64,000 nucleotides of DNA from G963667915 sp965197385 (GTDB lineage Bacteria; Acidobacteriota; Vicinamibacteria; Vicinamibacterales; UBA823): assembly GCA_965197385.1 (NCBI GenBank), contig CBDANA010000009.1:992001-1056000 (forward strand), given 5' to 3'. Made by a program: the position numbers and the translations under genes. How positions within the stretch are numbered: the first letter of the stretch is position 1; each line of letters opens with the position of its first letter. This document shows, in pieces, positions 34,873 to 43,381 of the stretch. Below the pieces are notes generated by a model. It was not told the DNA's origin. It saw only the letters and a program-made list of their open reading frames with translations, and searched no databases.

Positions 34873-35757
34873 ATGCCCCTCGACCTCGGCGCCGGACGCC
34901 GGGGGGTCGACATGGGCCCCTCGGCCATCCGGCTCGCCGGCCTCCACGACCGCCTCCGGGCGTTGTCCTACGCCGTCATTGACAGAGGCGACACCGCCGT
35001 GCCGATCCCGGAGACCAAACGCCCAGGTGACGCGCGCAAGCGGTATGTTCGGGAGATCGCGCGAGCCTGCCACAAGGTCTTTCAAACAGCCCGGGACAGC
35101 CTCGACGATGGCGCGCTCCCGCTGGTGCTCGGCGGCGACCACAGCCTGGCCGCCGGATCCGTCGCGGCCACGGCTGAGTTCACCCGCCGAAAGCGCCGCA
35201 CCCTCGGCCTCATCTGGGTGGACGCCCACGGCGACATGAACACGCCGCTGACGACCACGTCCGCCAACGTGCACGGAATGCCACTGGCGGCGGCGCTCGG
35301 CAGAGAGCCTCACGAGCTCGCGCAGATTGGCGGCTTCGCGCCGAAGGTCAAGCCGCAGCGCACCGTCCTAATCGGCGTGCGTAACCTCGACGATCGCGAG
35401 CGCGACATCGTCCGCGACTCTGGGGTCCACGTCTTCACGATGAAAGAGATCGGTCGGGCGGGAATCGCGGACATCACCACCCAGGCGCTGACCATCGCCG
35501 GCGCCGGCACAGCAGGAATCCACGTCTCCTTCGATCTCGACGCGTGCGATCCGACGATCGCGCCGGGCGTCGGCAGCCCGGTCAAGGGCGGACTCGACTA
35601 TCGCGAGGCGCACATGCTCGTGGAGCTGATCGCCGACTCGGGCCGGCTGCTGTCACTCGACATGGTCGAGGTCAACCCGATCCTCGACCTGCAGAACACG
35701 ACCGCGCAGCTGGCAGCCGAGCTCGTCCTCTCGGCGCTCGGCCAGAGCATCCTCTGA
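34873..35757 (+). CDS. rocF: Arginase
   Basis: Mn-dependent hydrolysis of arginine to ornithine and urea. 294 residues from the ATG. Metal ligands are visible in VLGGDHSLAAGS, WVDAHGDMN and SFDLDACDPTIAPG; SANVHGMPLAAALG contributes to substrate binding. The conserved first beta-strand (SVHIIG) is encoded immediately upstream of 34873 in the same frame, but no ATG, GTG or TTG precedes it back to the stop at 34753-34755. The real start may therefore be a rare codon, or the protein is slightly shortened. No ureohydrolase partner genes are adjacent. Confidence 0.93.
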   Translation: MPLDLGAGRRGVDMGPSAIRLAGLHDRLRALSYAVIDRGDTAVPIPETKRPGDARKRYVREIARACHKVFQTARDSLDDGALPLVLGGDHSLAAGSVAATAEFTRRKRRTLGLIWVDAHGDMNTPLTTTSANVHGMPLAAALGREPHELAQIGGFAPKVKPQRTVLIGVRNLDDRERDIVRDSGVHVFTMKEIGRAGIADITTQALTIAGAGTAGIHVSFDLDACDPTIAPGVGSPVKGGLDYREAHMLVELIADSGRLLSLDMVEVNPILDLQNTTAQLAAELVLSALGQSIL

Positions 35758-35969
35758 CACTTGCTACCTGTCAGCAGTCCTGCAGGACCAGTAAGTGCCG
35801 CGGCGAACGTAGCACTCACCCTAACCCTAATGTGACAACAAGCGGCAATCGCGAACCGCGGCCGGGCGCTGGGACGGGGGTCGCAGGCGAGTCGCCCGCC
35901 AGGGTGGACAGCGCGTCGACGGCCGGCCCCAGCGGTCTCGGTGCCTCGCTGGACTTTCACCGCGGGCTG

Positions 35970-37022
35970 CTAGCCGGTTGCCGCGGCCGGCTCCGATCGA
36001 CCGGCGTTCGGAGCATCCACAAGCTTCGCGATCACGACGTCGGTGGCCTGGGTCGTGGTCAGTGCGCCACCCAGATCGGGCGTGACTTGCCGCGCCGTCA
36101 CGGCCGCCTCGATCGCGGCTTCGACGCTGGCCGCGGCCGCCATCTCTCCGACGTGCTCGAGCATCAGCGCCGCAGCGCGGATGGCTGCGAGCGGATTCGC
36201 GCGGCCTGTGCCCGCGATGTCGGGGGCGCTGCCGTGGACCGGCTCGAAGACGGCCGCTTCCGAACCGATGTTGGCCGAGCTAGCGAGACCGAGACCTCCG
36301 ACCAGCATCGAGGCTTCGTCGCTCAGGATATCTCCGAAGAGATTCGTCGTCACTATGACGCCAAACTGCTCGGGCGCGCGGATGAGCTCCATCGCGCAGG
36401 TGTCGACCAGCATCTCCTCGACCCGAATGTCAGGCATCTGCTCGCCCACTTCGAATGCCACCTTGCGAAACAGACCGCAGGTCGCTCTCAAAACGTTCGC
36501 CTTGTGAACGACCATCAGCGTGGTGTCGCCGCGCTGCCTGGCGAGCTCGAGCGCGAACCGCACGATGCGTTCGGAGGCTTTGCGCGTGATCACACGCTCG
36601 GTCACCGCTCTCACGGCATCGGCCCGCTCGACGCCGCTGTACAGGCCCTCGGTGTTCTCGCGCACGAAGACCATGTCTATTGCGCGCTCGGCATCGGGCA
36701 ACGAGCGTATCGGCCTCACGCAGGCATACAGATTGAGCTCCTGACGAAGCCTCAACACCGGCGAGCGGTAGCCCTCGATGTCGGGCGGCGTCGTCACCGC
36801 ACCGAGCAGCGTCGCGTCCGATTCGCGCACGAGCTCGACCGTCGCGTCCGGCAGCGGTGTCCCGTACTCGCGGTAGGCGCCGTGACCGATGGCGCCATGC
36901 GTGAGCTCAAAGCCCGCGCCGTCGTCGAGCAGCTTCGCGTCCTCAACCGCCTCGAGCACACGCACGGCCTCGTCCGTCACCTCGGGACCGATGCCGTCGC
37001 CAGCAAGCACAGCCAGCTTCAT
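35970..37022 (-). CDS. Beta-decarboxylating 3-hydroxyacid dehydrogenase (isopropylmalate/homoisocitrate dehydrogenase family)
   Basis: NAD(P)-dependent oxidative decarboxylation of a 2-alkylmalate-type substrate. 350 residues with LAGDGIGPEV, RQELNLYACVRPIRSLPDAE, VRENTEGLYSGVE, VTTNLFGDILSDEASMLVGG and EPVHGSAPDIAGTGRANPLA. The RENTEGLY form is shared by homoisocitrate and isocitrate dehydrogenases and archaeal-type LeuB; the classical bacterial LeuB has a RELTGGIYFG-type sequence instead. Last gene of a four-gene unit, overlapping the isomerase small subunit by four bases. Substrate could be homoisocitrate, isopropylmalate or a longer homologue. Confidence 0.85.
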   Translation of the reverse strand: MKLAVLAGDGIGPEVTDEAVRVLEAVEDAKLLDDGAGFELTHGAIGHGAYREYGTPLPDATVELVRESDATLLGAVTTPPDIEGYRSPVLRLRQELNLYACVRPIRSLPDAERAIDMVFVRENTEGLYSGVERADAVRAVTERVITRKASERIVRFALELARQRGDTTLMVVHKANVLRATCGLFRKVAFEVGEQMPDIRVEEMLVDTCAMELIRAPEQFGVIVTTNLFGDILSDEASMLVGGLGLASSANIGSEAAVFEPVHGSAPDIAGTGRANPLAAIRAAALMLEHVGEMAAAASVEAAIEAAVTARQVTPDLGGALTTTQATDVVIAKLVDAPNAGRSEPAAATG

Positions 37023-37510
37023 TCGAGCTCCTCGATGTCATGATTTGTGAGGTACGGCACGATGCCACCCGCGGCGACAATCTTCAGCATGAACTCTGAT
37101 AAAGGCTGAGCCTGGTGGACCGTTCCCTTGGTGCGGTTGGTAATCACGCCGGAGACGAGATCGACCTCGAGCTCGTCGGACTCCGCGATCTCTGACGCGT
37201 CTGGGCAGGTGAGAATCGGCAGCCCGATGTTGATCGCATTTCGGAAGAAGATTCGCGCGTAAGACTGAGCCACGACACATGCCGCACCGGAGCCTTTGAT
37301 GGCGATGGGGGCGTGCTCGCGCGACGAACCGCAGCCGAAGTTCTTGCCGCCCACCACGACGTCCCCCTGGGCCACACCGGGCGCGTAGTCAGACCGGACC
37401 TCGCAGAACACATGCTCGGCCAGTTCGGTCGGATCGGTGGTGATGTTGTAGCGGCCGGGGATTATCTCGTCGGTGTTGACGTTGTCGCCGAATTTCCAAG
37501 CTCGCATCAA
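37019..37510 (-). CDS. 3-isopropylmalate/homoaconitate isomerase, small subunit
   Basis: 163-residue swivel-domain subunit of a two-subunit aconitase-family isomerase. Motifs: RAWKFGDNVNTDEIIPGRY, VVGGKNFGCGSSREHAPIAI, IFFRNAINIGLPIL. Length and the YNITTDPTELAEHVF segment match archaeal-type LeuD/HacB rather than the longer (about 200-residue) proteobacterial LeuD. It overlaps the large-subunit gene by four bases (ATGA) and the dehydrogenase gene by four. Confidence 0.9.
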   Translation of the reverse strand: MMRAWKFGDNVNTDEIIPGRYNITTDPTELAEHVFCEVRSDYAPGVAQGDVVVGGKNFGCGSSREHAPIAIKGSGAACVVAQSYARIFFRNAINIGLPILTCPDASEIAESDELEVDLVSGVITNRTKGTVHQAQPLSEFMLKIVAAGGIVPYLTNHDIEELE

Positions 37511-38763
37511 GCCCCCAAGATCTTGCGCGGATCGCTGATGCAGCCAGCCAGAGCCGTGGCGGCCGCCGACGCCGGACTGCCCAGATAGATCTCGGCCTGA
37601 GCCGATCCCATGCGTCCGACGAAGTTGCGGTTCATCGTGGTGAACGCTCGCTCACCCGGTGCCAGCACGCCGCCGTGACGCCCGATGCAGGCGCCGCAGC
37701 CGGTCGACGTCACGACGCAGCCCGCATCGTGAAACGTCCTCAGCACGCCCGCGGCCTCGAGTCGATCATGGATGCGCTGGCTGGCCGGCGTCACTATAGT
37801 GCGCGTGTACCTCGCCACCTGCTTGCCTTCGAGCAGACTCGCCGCCAGCTCCAGATCCTCGTAGCGACCGTTGGTGCAGGTTCCGATGAACACTTCGTCG
37901 ATAGGCGTGCCTTCCAGCTTGCCGATGGGGACCACGTCGTCGACGCGCGGATGACACGCCACCAGCGGCTCGAGCTCCGACACATCGACGTGGATGCGTT
38001 TCATGTAGCGGGCGTCGGCATCGGGCGCAAAAGTCTCGAACGGTCCTTCAGCAGTGGTCTCAGTTTCCAAGAAAGCGAACGTCGTCTGGTCGGACGCAAT
38101 CAGTCCGCACTTGGCGCCAAGCTCGGTCGACATGTTGGCGAAGACGATGCGATCGGCCATCGGCAACGCCTCGATGAACGGGCCACCGTACTCGATCGCC
38201 GCGTAACTCGCGCCGTCCATGCCGAGCTGGCGCGCGGTCTCGAGCATCACGTCCTTGGCGTAGACACCGAGAGCCAGCCGGCCTTCGAGATTGACTCGAA
38301 TCGTCTCGGGCACCCTCAACCAGACCCTTCCTGATACCCAGGCCACGGCTATCTCGGTCGAGCCGAAGCCAGCGGCAAAACAGGCGAACGCGCCGTACGT
38401 GTTGGTGTGCGAGTCGGCGCCGATGATCACGCGTCCGGGTGCGACGAAGCCCTCCTCGATCATCACCTGATGGCAGATGCCTCGGTGAAAGAAGTGGTCG
38501 ATACCCTCAGCCTTGATGAACTCCCGCGACTGTTTTTGATTGATCGCGGCGGCCACATTCGGCGCGGGATAGGCGTGATCGAAATGGATAACGATCCGCT
38601 CCTTGTGCTTTATCGGTTTGCCAATAGCACGCCAGGCTTTGATCGCGAGCGGCGTGGTGTTGTCGTGGCTCATGTAGCTGTCGAGCTCGGCGATGATGAT
38701 ATCGCCGGCCGTGACGGGCCCGCCCATCCGCCGCGACAGGATCCGCTCGACGAGTGTCCCCAT
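37507..38763 (-). CDS. 3-isopropylmalate/homoaconitate isomerase, large subunit
   Basis: 418-residue [4Fe-4S] subunit that dehydrates and rehydrates the 2-alkylmalate. The cluster cysteines are in IGTCTNGRYEDLELA and STGCGACIGRHGGVLAPGER. HFFHRGICHQVMIEEGFVAP and GADSHTNTYGAFACFAAGFG are conserved substrate and fold segments. The 418-residue length matches the archaeal/Thermus-type LeuC/HacA; LeuC of enterobacteria is about 465. Its ATG overlaps the stop codon of the upstream synthase by one base. Confidence 0.92.
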   Translation of the reverse strand: MGTLVERILSRRMGGPVTAGDIIIAELDSYMSHDNTTPLAIKAWRAIGKPIKHKERIVIHFDHAYPAPNVAAAINQKQSREFIKAEGIDHFFHRGICHQVMIEEGFVAPGRVIIGADSHTNTYGAFACFAAGFGSTEIAVAWVSGRVWLRVPETIRVNLEGRLALGVYAKDVMLETARQLGMDGASYAAIEYGGPFIEALPMADRIVFANMSTELGAKCGLIASDQTTFAFLETETTAEGPFETFAPDADARYMKRIHVDVSELEPLVACHPRVDDVVPIGKLEGTPIDEVFIGTCTNGRYEDLELAASLLEGKQVARYTRTIVTPASQRIHDRLEAAGVLRTFHDAGCVVTSTGCGACIGRHGGVLAPGERAFTTMNRNFVGRMGSAQAEIYLGSPASAAATALAGCISDPRKILGA

Positions 38764-39932
38764 CAGACCGCCTCCAATTTTCTGCCGCTGAGCGGCGCCA
38801 AGAAGCTCACCAGGTGTGCGAGCTCTTTGAGATCGACCGTGCGCCCCTTTTGGCCTATCGTCTTGACCTCGGCCAAAAGCCGTTTGCGGGTCTCGGCGGC
38901 AAGATGGGCGGCGCCTATTCTCGCGAGCGCCTGATCGAGCGCGGCGCGGCCTGACATGTGATCGAGACAGATCTCGGCCGCGCGACCGAAGTGCGTAGGA
39001 TCGAGACTCTGATAGTGAAGCGGGTTCTCGATCGCCGCCTGCGAGTGCACACCGGCGCAGTGGGTGAAGGCGTTTTTGCCCACGATCGGAAAGTGCACCG
39101 GGATCGGAACGCCCGAGTAGTCGCTGACCAAGCTGTAGAGCTCGGGCAGACGGGCGAGCTCGAAACGCTCGGCCTGTCCCAGATCGATCTGGAGCGCCGA
39201 CATCATCGACGCCATGTCGACGATTCCGGCACGCTCGCCGAGGCCCAGCACCGAGACATCCACGATGTCCACGCCCGCCCGCACCGCGTCCAGCGCGTTG
39301 GCCAGCGCCAGCCCCCTGTCATTGTGGCAGTGGACCGCGATGCGTGGGCTCAACCCAGCCTGGCTAAGCTCGAACTTGAGCCGGGTGATGTAGTCGTGCA
39401 GGTTGTTCGGGCTGCCTGGTATCATCGCGCCGGTGGTGTCGGCGACGCTCACGATGTCCGCGCCGGCACGCACGGCGGCGAGCATGGCGCGGACCACATT
39501 CTTGAACTCGCTCCGCACCGTGTCCTCGGGCGTGTAGCGCACGAGCAGATCCGGCCGCTCCGCCTTGGCGTACGCGATGACCGTCGTGATGCGATCGATG
39601 GCCTCATCGAGCTGCATCCGGAACACGCCCGAAAGGCGCCGCTCCGAAACGCAGAAAAAGATGCCGATCATGCCGACGTCGCAATCGAGCGCCGCCTGCA
39701 CATCTTCTTTCAAGGAGCGCGCGTGGGCCGCCACGGTCGCGCGCAAGCCGGCGCCCGCCACACGCTCGACCGTGGCCCGGATCTCGGGACCCACGCTGGG
39801 ATGGCCGGCCTCCACGAAGTCGAGCCCAACCGCGTCGAGCAGCTCGGCGACGGCGAGCTTGATGTGTGGGTCGAAGTAGACCCCCGGAGTCTGCTCTCCC
39901 TCGCGCAGAGTCGAGTCTAGAAGCCGGACCAT
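38763..39932 (-). CDS. Homocitrate/2-isopropylmalate synthase-family enzyme
   Basis: Condenses acetyl-CoA with a 2-oxoacid. 389 residues from the ATG at 39932 (MVRLLDSTLREGEQTPGVYF), which follows a run of six Gs; ATGs at 39968 and 39980 are upstream alternatives. The TIM-barrel motifs are LDSTLREGEQTPG, FVEAGHPSVGPEI, RYTPEDTVRSE, VADTTGAMIP, the metal-binding VHCHNDRGLALANAL, and VLGLGERAGIVDM. There is no C-terminal LeuA allosteric domain, which favours homocitrate/NifV/AksA-like enzymes over classical LeuA. It is the first gene of the operon, divergent from an Lrp-type regulator. Confidence 0.85.
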   Translation of the reverse strand: MVRLLDSTLREGEQTPGVYFDPHIKLAVAELLDAVGLDFVEAGHPSVGPEIRATVERVAGAGLRATVAAHARSLKEDVQAALDCDVGMIGIFFCVSERRLSGVFRMQLDEAIDRITTVIAYAKAERPDLLVRYTPEDTVRSEFKNVVRAMLAAVRAGADIVSVADTTGAMIPGSPNNLHDYITRLKFELSQAGLSPRIAVHCHNDRGLALANALDAVRAGVDIVDVSVLGLGERAGIVDMASMMSALQIDLGQAERFELARLPELYSLVSDYSGVPIPVHFPIVGKNAFTHCAGVHSQAAIENPLHYQSLDPTHFGRAAEICLDHMSGRAALDQALARIGAAHLAAETRKRLLAEVKTIGQKGRTVDLKELAHLVSFLAPLSGRKLEAV

Positions 39933-39986
39933 ATCCCCCCTGTCAAAACTAAGTGATCCGTGAGACATTGACGTATTCATAGCATC

Positions 39987-40005
39987 TAGTGCACAGTATA
40001 CACTA
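39987..40005. promoter_or_regulatory. Imperfect palindrome, candidate Lrp-type operator
   Basis: The 19 bases TAGTGCACAGTATACACTA form an imperfect inverted repeat with outer arms TAGTG and CACTA. It lies in the short, AT-rich gap between the divergent synthase operon and the Lrp/AsnC gene. Lrp-family regulators commonly bind such palindromes between their own gene and the divergent target. Confidence 0.5.
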
Positions 40006-40039
40006 TTTCAGTAGCATAATCCTAGACAATCGTAGACCC

Positions 40040-40462
40040 ATGGGTAAAGCAACGACAGAGCTCGATCACCGCCTGTTGGCCTTGCTCCGGGCCAACGGGC
40101 GGGAGAGCTTTGTGAACCTGGCAGAGGCGCTCGGCTCATCGGAGGGGACGGTGCGGGCCCACATCAAAAGATTGACCGACCAAGGCGTGATCTGCCGCTT
40201 CACGGTGAGGACGCGCGGAGCGAACCTGAAGGCGCTGATCGAGATACAGTCCGACACCAACGTGCACACCTCCGATCTCACGCAGCGCATCGCCGACTGG
40301 CCCGGCGTCGAGGTGGTCTACGAGGTCAGCGGCAACGAGGACCTGGTCGTCATCGCCGAAGCCGACGACACCGATGAACTCGACGAGATCATTGAAAAGA
40401 TCCGCAAGCTGCCCAACGTGCGCTCGACGCGCAGTCGGCTGATTCTCAAGGAGACAGGATAA
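40040..40462 (+). CDS. Lrp/AsnC-family transcriptional regulator
   Basis: 140 residues. Residues 1-60 form the winged-helix domain (LDHRLLALLRANGRESFVNL, GSSEGTVRAHIKRLTDQGVI). The remainder is the RAM/AsnC effector domain (ALIEIQSDTNVHTSDLTQRI, VVYEVSGNEDLVVIAEADDT). The ATG at 40040 is preferred over 39989 because it begins at the conserved N-terminus and leaves the putative operator intergenic. Its position opposite the chain-elongation operon recalls the local lysine regulator LysM of archaea and suggests amino-acid feedback control. Confidence 0.9.
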   Translation: MGKATTELDHRLLALLRANGRESFVNLAEALGSSEGTVRAHIKRLTDQGVICRFTVRTRGANLKALIEIQSDTNVHTSDLTQRIADWPGVEVVYEVSGNEDLVVIAEADDTDELDEIIEKIRKLPNVRSTRSRLILKETG

Positions 40463-40514
40463 TAACGACAACCGGAACCGAAGGCGCTGTGTCGCGAGGC
40501 GTCTGGAGGACACC

Positions 40515-40578
40515 GTCAAGTTGACGTTGAACGGACAGGTGCTACCGCGCCATGCCCGACAGGGTTTGTCAAATTGAC
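40515..40578. promoter_or_regulatory. Two perfect 11-bp palindromes GTCAA-N-TTGAC, 53 bp apart
   Basis: GTCAAGTTGAC at 40515-40525 and GTCAAATTGAC at 40568-40578 are perfect palindromes sharing the same arms. Their centres are 53 bp apart, close to five helical turns. They lie in the gap between the Lrp gene and the molybdopterin-domain gene that starts at 40720. The spacing suggests a cooperative operator pair, but the regulator is unknown. Confidence 0.45.
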
Positions 40579-40719
40579 GGAAATACAGCTGACCGATCCC
40601 CAAGATCTTGCGATCGAGCCCAGCCATGACCGCTGCAGGTTGGGCGTCAGATTAGGGTGTCACCCTCGACTTGACCTCGACGCGCCTCTGACGCAGAATT
40701 GTGGGCATAGGGAGGCACC

Positions 40720-41439
40720 ATGAAACTTTCACGACGCGATGCGATTCGTCTTTCTGGCACTACGCTGACCGGTTTCTCTTTGGGCTTCAGGCCCGACCAG
40801 TTGCTGGCCGGCACCGCGCAGGCGGCGCAGCCGGCGCCCGACGGGCTGGTGGACGCCAGGGTCCGCAACATCGCCGACCTGCCGCTGCTGCCCGATGGCT
40901 CGGCGCCCGAGCATCCGCCGAGCACGGCCGGGACGATTTCCGAGCCGAACCTGTGGCGGTACACGCAAGGCGAACCTCCAGACATCGAGTTCGACTACCG
41001 TCGGATGCGGATCAAGATCGACAGTCGGCGCACGGCGGAGCGCCAGGGGACGTTGACGTTCGGTGACCTCGAGTCGCTACCCCGGCACACCTACACCGTC
41101 CTGCTGCAGTGCGGCGCCCCCAACCCCAGCGGCATCGTCACCTGGACCGGCGTCCGGTTTTCGGATTTCGCGGAGATGCTGGGCATCCAGCCGTTCGCGC
41201 ACTACTGCCGGATCATCGCCGCCGACGGGTACTGGATCGAAGAGGACATGAAGACGATGATGCATCCGCAGGTCGTGTTGGCCTGGATGCTCAACGGCGA
41301 GCCGATCCCGCCGAAGCATGGCGCGCCGCTGCGGCTGATCGTGCCGTTCCGGTACGGCGCGCGCAGCATCAAGGCGATCACCGAGATCTACTTCACATCG
41401 ACGTCGTTCCCGCTGCCGACGCTGCCGACGAGAGGATAG
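40720..41439 (+). CDS. Exported molybdopterin-binding (sulfite oxidase-fold) oxidoreductase
   Basis: 239 residues. A Tat-like signal (KLSRRDAIRLSGTTLTGFSL) is followed by a short SUOX-fold molybdopterin domain. A candidate Mo-ligand cysteine lies in VLLQCGAPNPSGIVTWTGVR; FSDFAEMLGIQPF and HGAPLRLIVPFRYGARSIKA match the MsrP/YedY-like family. The AGGGAGG site before the ATG supports the start. Export of the folded, cofactor-loaded enzyme to the periplasm is inferred. The substrate is unknown, and no heme partner is adjacent. The gap 41440-41644 holds one 7-bp-stem hairpin (41510-41530) and no gene. Confidence 0.82.
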   Translation: MKLSRRDAIRLSGTTLTGFSLGFRPDQLLAGTAQAAQPAPDGLVDARVRNIADLPLLPDGSAPEHPPSTAGTISEPNLWRYTQGEPPDIEFDYRRMRIKIDSRRTAERQGTLTFGDLESLPRHTYTVLLQCGAPNPSGIVTWTGVRFSDFAEMLGIQPFAHYCRIIAADGYWIEEDMKTMMHPQVVLAWMLNGEPIPPKHGAPLRLIVPFRYGARSIKAITEIYFTSTSFPLPTLPTRG

Positions 41440-41644
41440 GGAAGCAGCAGGCGTGACCGTTCAGGGGCTGGGTTCTGGGTGCCCATGCTGGGTTCCCGTT
41501 TCCCACTGTCCTGTCTTGTACCGAGACAGGTTTCTCGCGACCAACTCCGAGACTGTGGCGGGCACAGTTTCTGGCACAATGGGGCGAGAACAGACATCGG
41601 GAGCACCACACAATCGGCGTGAGTCGTTGACTTCCCTACCTCAC

Positions 41645-41716
41645 GGGCCGCTAGCTCAGTGGTAGAGCACGTGACTTTTAATCACGGAGTCCTGGGTTCG
41701 ATCCCCAGGCGGCCCA
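41645..41716 (+). tRNA. tRNA-Lys (anticodon TTT)
   Basis: Complete cloverleaf: acceptor stem GGGCCGC/GCGGCCC, D-arm GCTCAGTGGTAGAGC, anticodon arm CGTGA-CTTTTAA-TCACG with anticodon TTT, T-arm CTGGG-TTCGATC-CCCAG and discriminator A. CCA is not encoded. The 3' 45 bases are duplicated at 46863-46907, marking this gene as an integration site. Confidence 0.97.
41672..41716 (+). repeat. attL-like 45-bp direct repeat (3' end of tRNA-Lys)
   Basis: These 45 bases, from the anticodon stem to the discriminator, are repeated without mismatch at 46863-46907. A tyrosine-recombinase tail begins nine bases downstream. This is the classical layout of a tRNA-targeted integrative element. Confidence 0.85.
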
Positions 41717-41724
41717 TCAAGTCC

Positions 41725-41946
41725 TTAACCGTTCTGCTTCAACAAGTTCCTCGACTTTTTTTGTGTCGGATGAGACGCGTCTTGGTCATCCGAATTGGCC
41801 CTTTGTGTGACGGATGTGTGACGAAGGTCAGATTTGAGGTTTTCTAGAGCCCGTTCGAGACGCCCCGGCGTGCTGGCGAGATACCGGCTCGTCGTGGAGA
41901 TGTTCGCGTGCCCGAGGAAGTCCCGCACCTCCTCTACCTGGTGCAA
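41725..41946 (-). pseudogene. Tyrosine recombinase/integrase, C-terminal fragment
   Basis: 73 codons. The only recognisable part is VRDFLGHANISTTSRYLAST, the conserved box with the LGH motif and the catalytic tyrosine (SRYL), followed by a polar tail. The catalytic core and N-terminal domains are missing, because the coding sequence is cut at about 41950 and joined to unrelated AT-rich DNA. Its 3' end lies nine bases from the tRNA-Lys attachment repeat, as expected for an element integrated there. The following 41947-42141 shows no gene. Confidence 0.8.
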
Positions 41947-42141
41947 GTAATTGAGTTAATTAAAAAGGGACAGGAACGCTGGTGCCGTTGGTGTTCGAGC
42001 TCGATTTGTTGCGATAGCTTGTGGCATGCTGCGGTGGCCCGGCGAATTGGCCTGTGTGAGAGCCAGTCCCCTCCGGTGGTCCTCCGGAGATGGCTCCCAA
42101 AGGACGGTGTCCGATGATGCAGAAGCAGAGGAGGTCGGTCG

Positions 42142-43288
42142 TTGACGGCGTCGTCAGTCCTAACTGATCGGCGCGGTTTCATGAAGAGCGCAGCGGCGGC
42201 GGGCGTAGGGCTGATGTCCGGGCGCGGCAGCTCAGCAGGCACCGTCGAGGTTCGCCGGCAAACCAAGTATCACGGCTACGTCTCGCTCCAGGACGACGAC
42301 AGAATCTCGATCTTCACAGTGGACCCTGCGACCAGCAAGCTCGCCTGGCAGGAGGATGTCGCGGTTGACGGCGGACCGGCGCCGCTGGCGATCGACCCAG
42401 GCAGGAACTTTCTCTACGTGGGGCGGAGGGGCAGCCAGGAAATCTCCAGCTACCGGATCGATCCACGCACCGGCGGACTCTCTCTCATTGGGACCGCGCC
42501 ACTGCAGGGCGAGCCGGTGTACCTGGCTACCGACCGCACGGGTCGGTTCGTGCTCTCCGCGTACCACTATCAGAGCACCGCGGCGGTCCATACTGTAAAC
42601 AGCGACGGCGTTGCCACATTCCCGCCCATCGAATGGCGCTATACCGCCGGTGGGGCCCATGCCGTCCAGACCGACCCGTCCAACCGGTTCGCGTTCGTGC
42701 CGCACATCGCGAATCGGGGTCCGAACGCAATTTTTCAGTTCCGGTTTGACGAGAAGACCGGGCATCTCACTCCCAACGATCCGCCTCGGTACTCGCCACG
42801 GGAATACCTGGGGCCCAGGGCCTTGGCCCTTTCACCCGACACTGGACATCGTCTACTTCTCTGACGAGCAAGGCAGCAGCGTGACGGTCTACCATCTGGA
42901 CCCGATGGCAGGCACGCTCGCGCCCCTTCAAACCATCACCACGCTGCCCGCCGGGTACAGCGAAGCAAACACCTGCTCCCAGATTCAGATCACTCCTTCG
43001 GGGAGGTTCCTGTTCGCTCCCAACCGTGGCCATAACAGTGTCGTCAGTTTCAGCGTCGATTCATCGACCGGTCGGCTGACGGCCACAGGTCGGGTCCCCA
43101 CCGAGCCGGTACCCAGAGCGTTCAGTCTTGACCCGGAAGGCAGCTTCCTCATCGTTGCTGGTCTGGACTCGGGCCGCCTGGCTTCCTACGAGGTCGACCA
43201 GACCAGCGGCGAGCTCGCCCCGCTGGAGACGTATGAAGCAGGCAACAGGCCGATGTGGGTGTTGATGACCAGACTGTCTGGTGGGTAG
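42142..43288 (+). pseudogene. Lactonase-family beta-propeller protein, frameshifted
   Basis: Resembles the 6-phosphogluconolactonase-like (lactonase/YkgB) seven-bladed propeller family. The first frame (42142-42864) has a Tat-like leader (DRRGFMKSAAAAGVGL), then propeller blades such as HGYVSLQDDDRISIFTVDPA. Homology then moves to the next frame (from about 42825 to 43288: LDIVYFSDEQGSSVTVYHLD, GHNSVVSFSVDSSTGRLTAT). One extra base around 42820-42835 explains the shift. The combined length of about 380 residues is normal for the family. It lies within the tRNA-Lys island and is either decaying or affected by a sequence error. Confidence 0.8.
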
Positions 43289-43381
43289 GAAGACGACCGG
43301 CCGGCGACCCTCTCGGGCTTGGGGCTGCTGTGCCTGGTACGGTGACCTTCCTCGCGAGGAACAGAGCAAGCAGGTTCTGCC

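Noticed and set aside
35758..35969. CCCTAACCCTAA and the palindrome GTCCTGCAGGAC (35777-35788) downstream of arginase
   Set aside because: The telomere-like motif is two units only. The palindrome has no T-run, so neither a terminator nor another function can be supported.
41510..41530. Hairpin CCTGTCT...AGACAGG as a terminator
   Set aside because: Stem is only seven base pairs with no following T-run; noted but not annotated.
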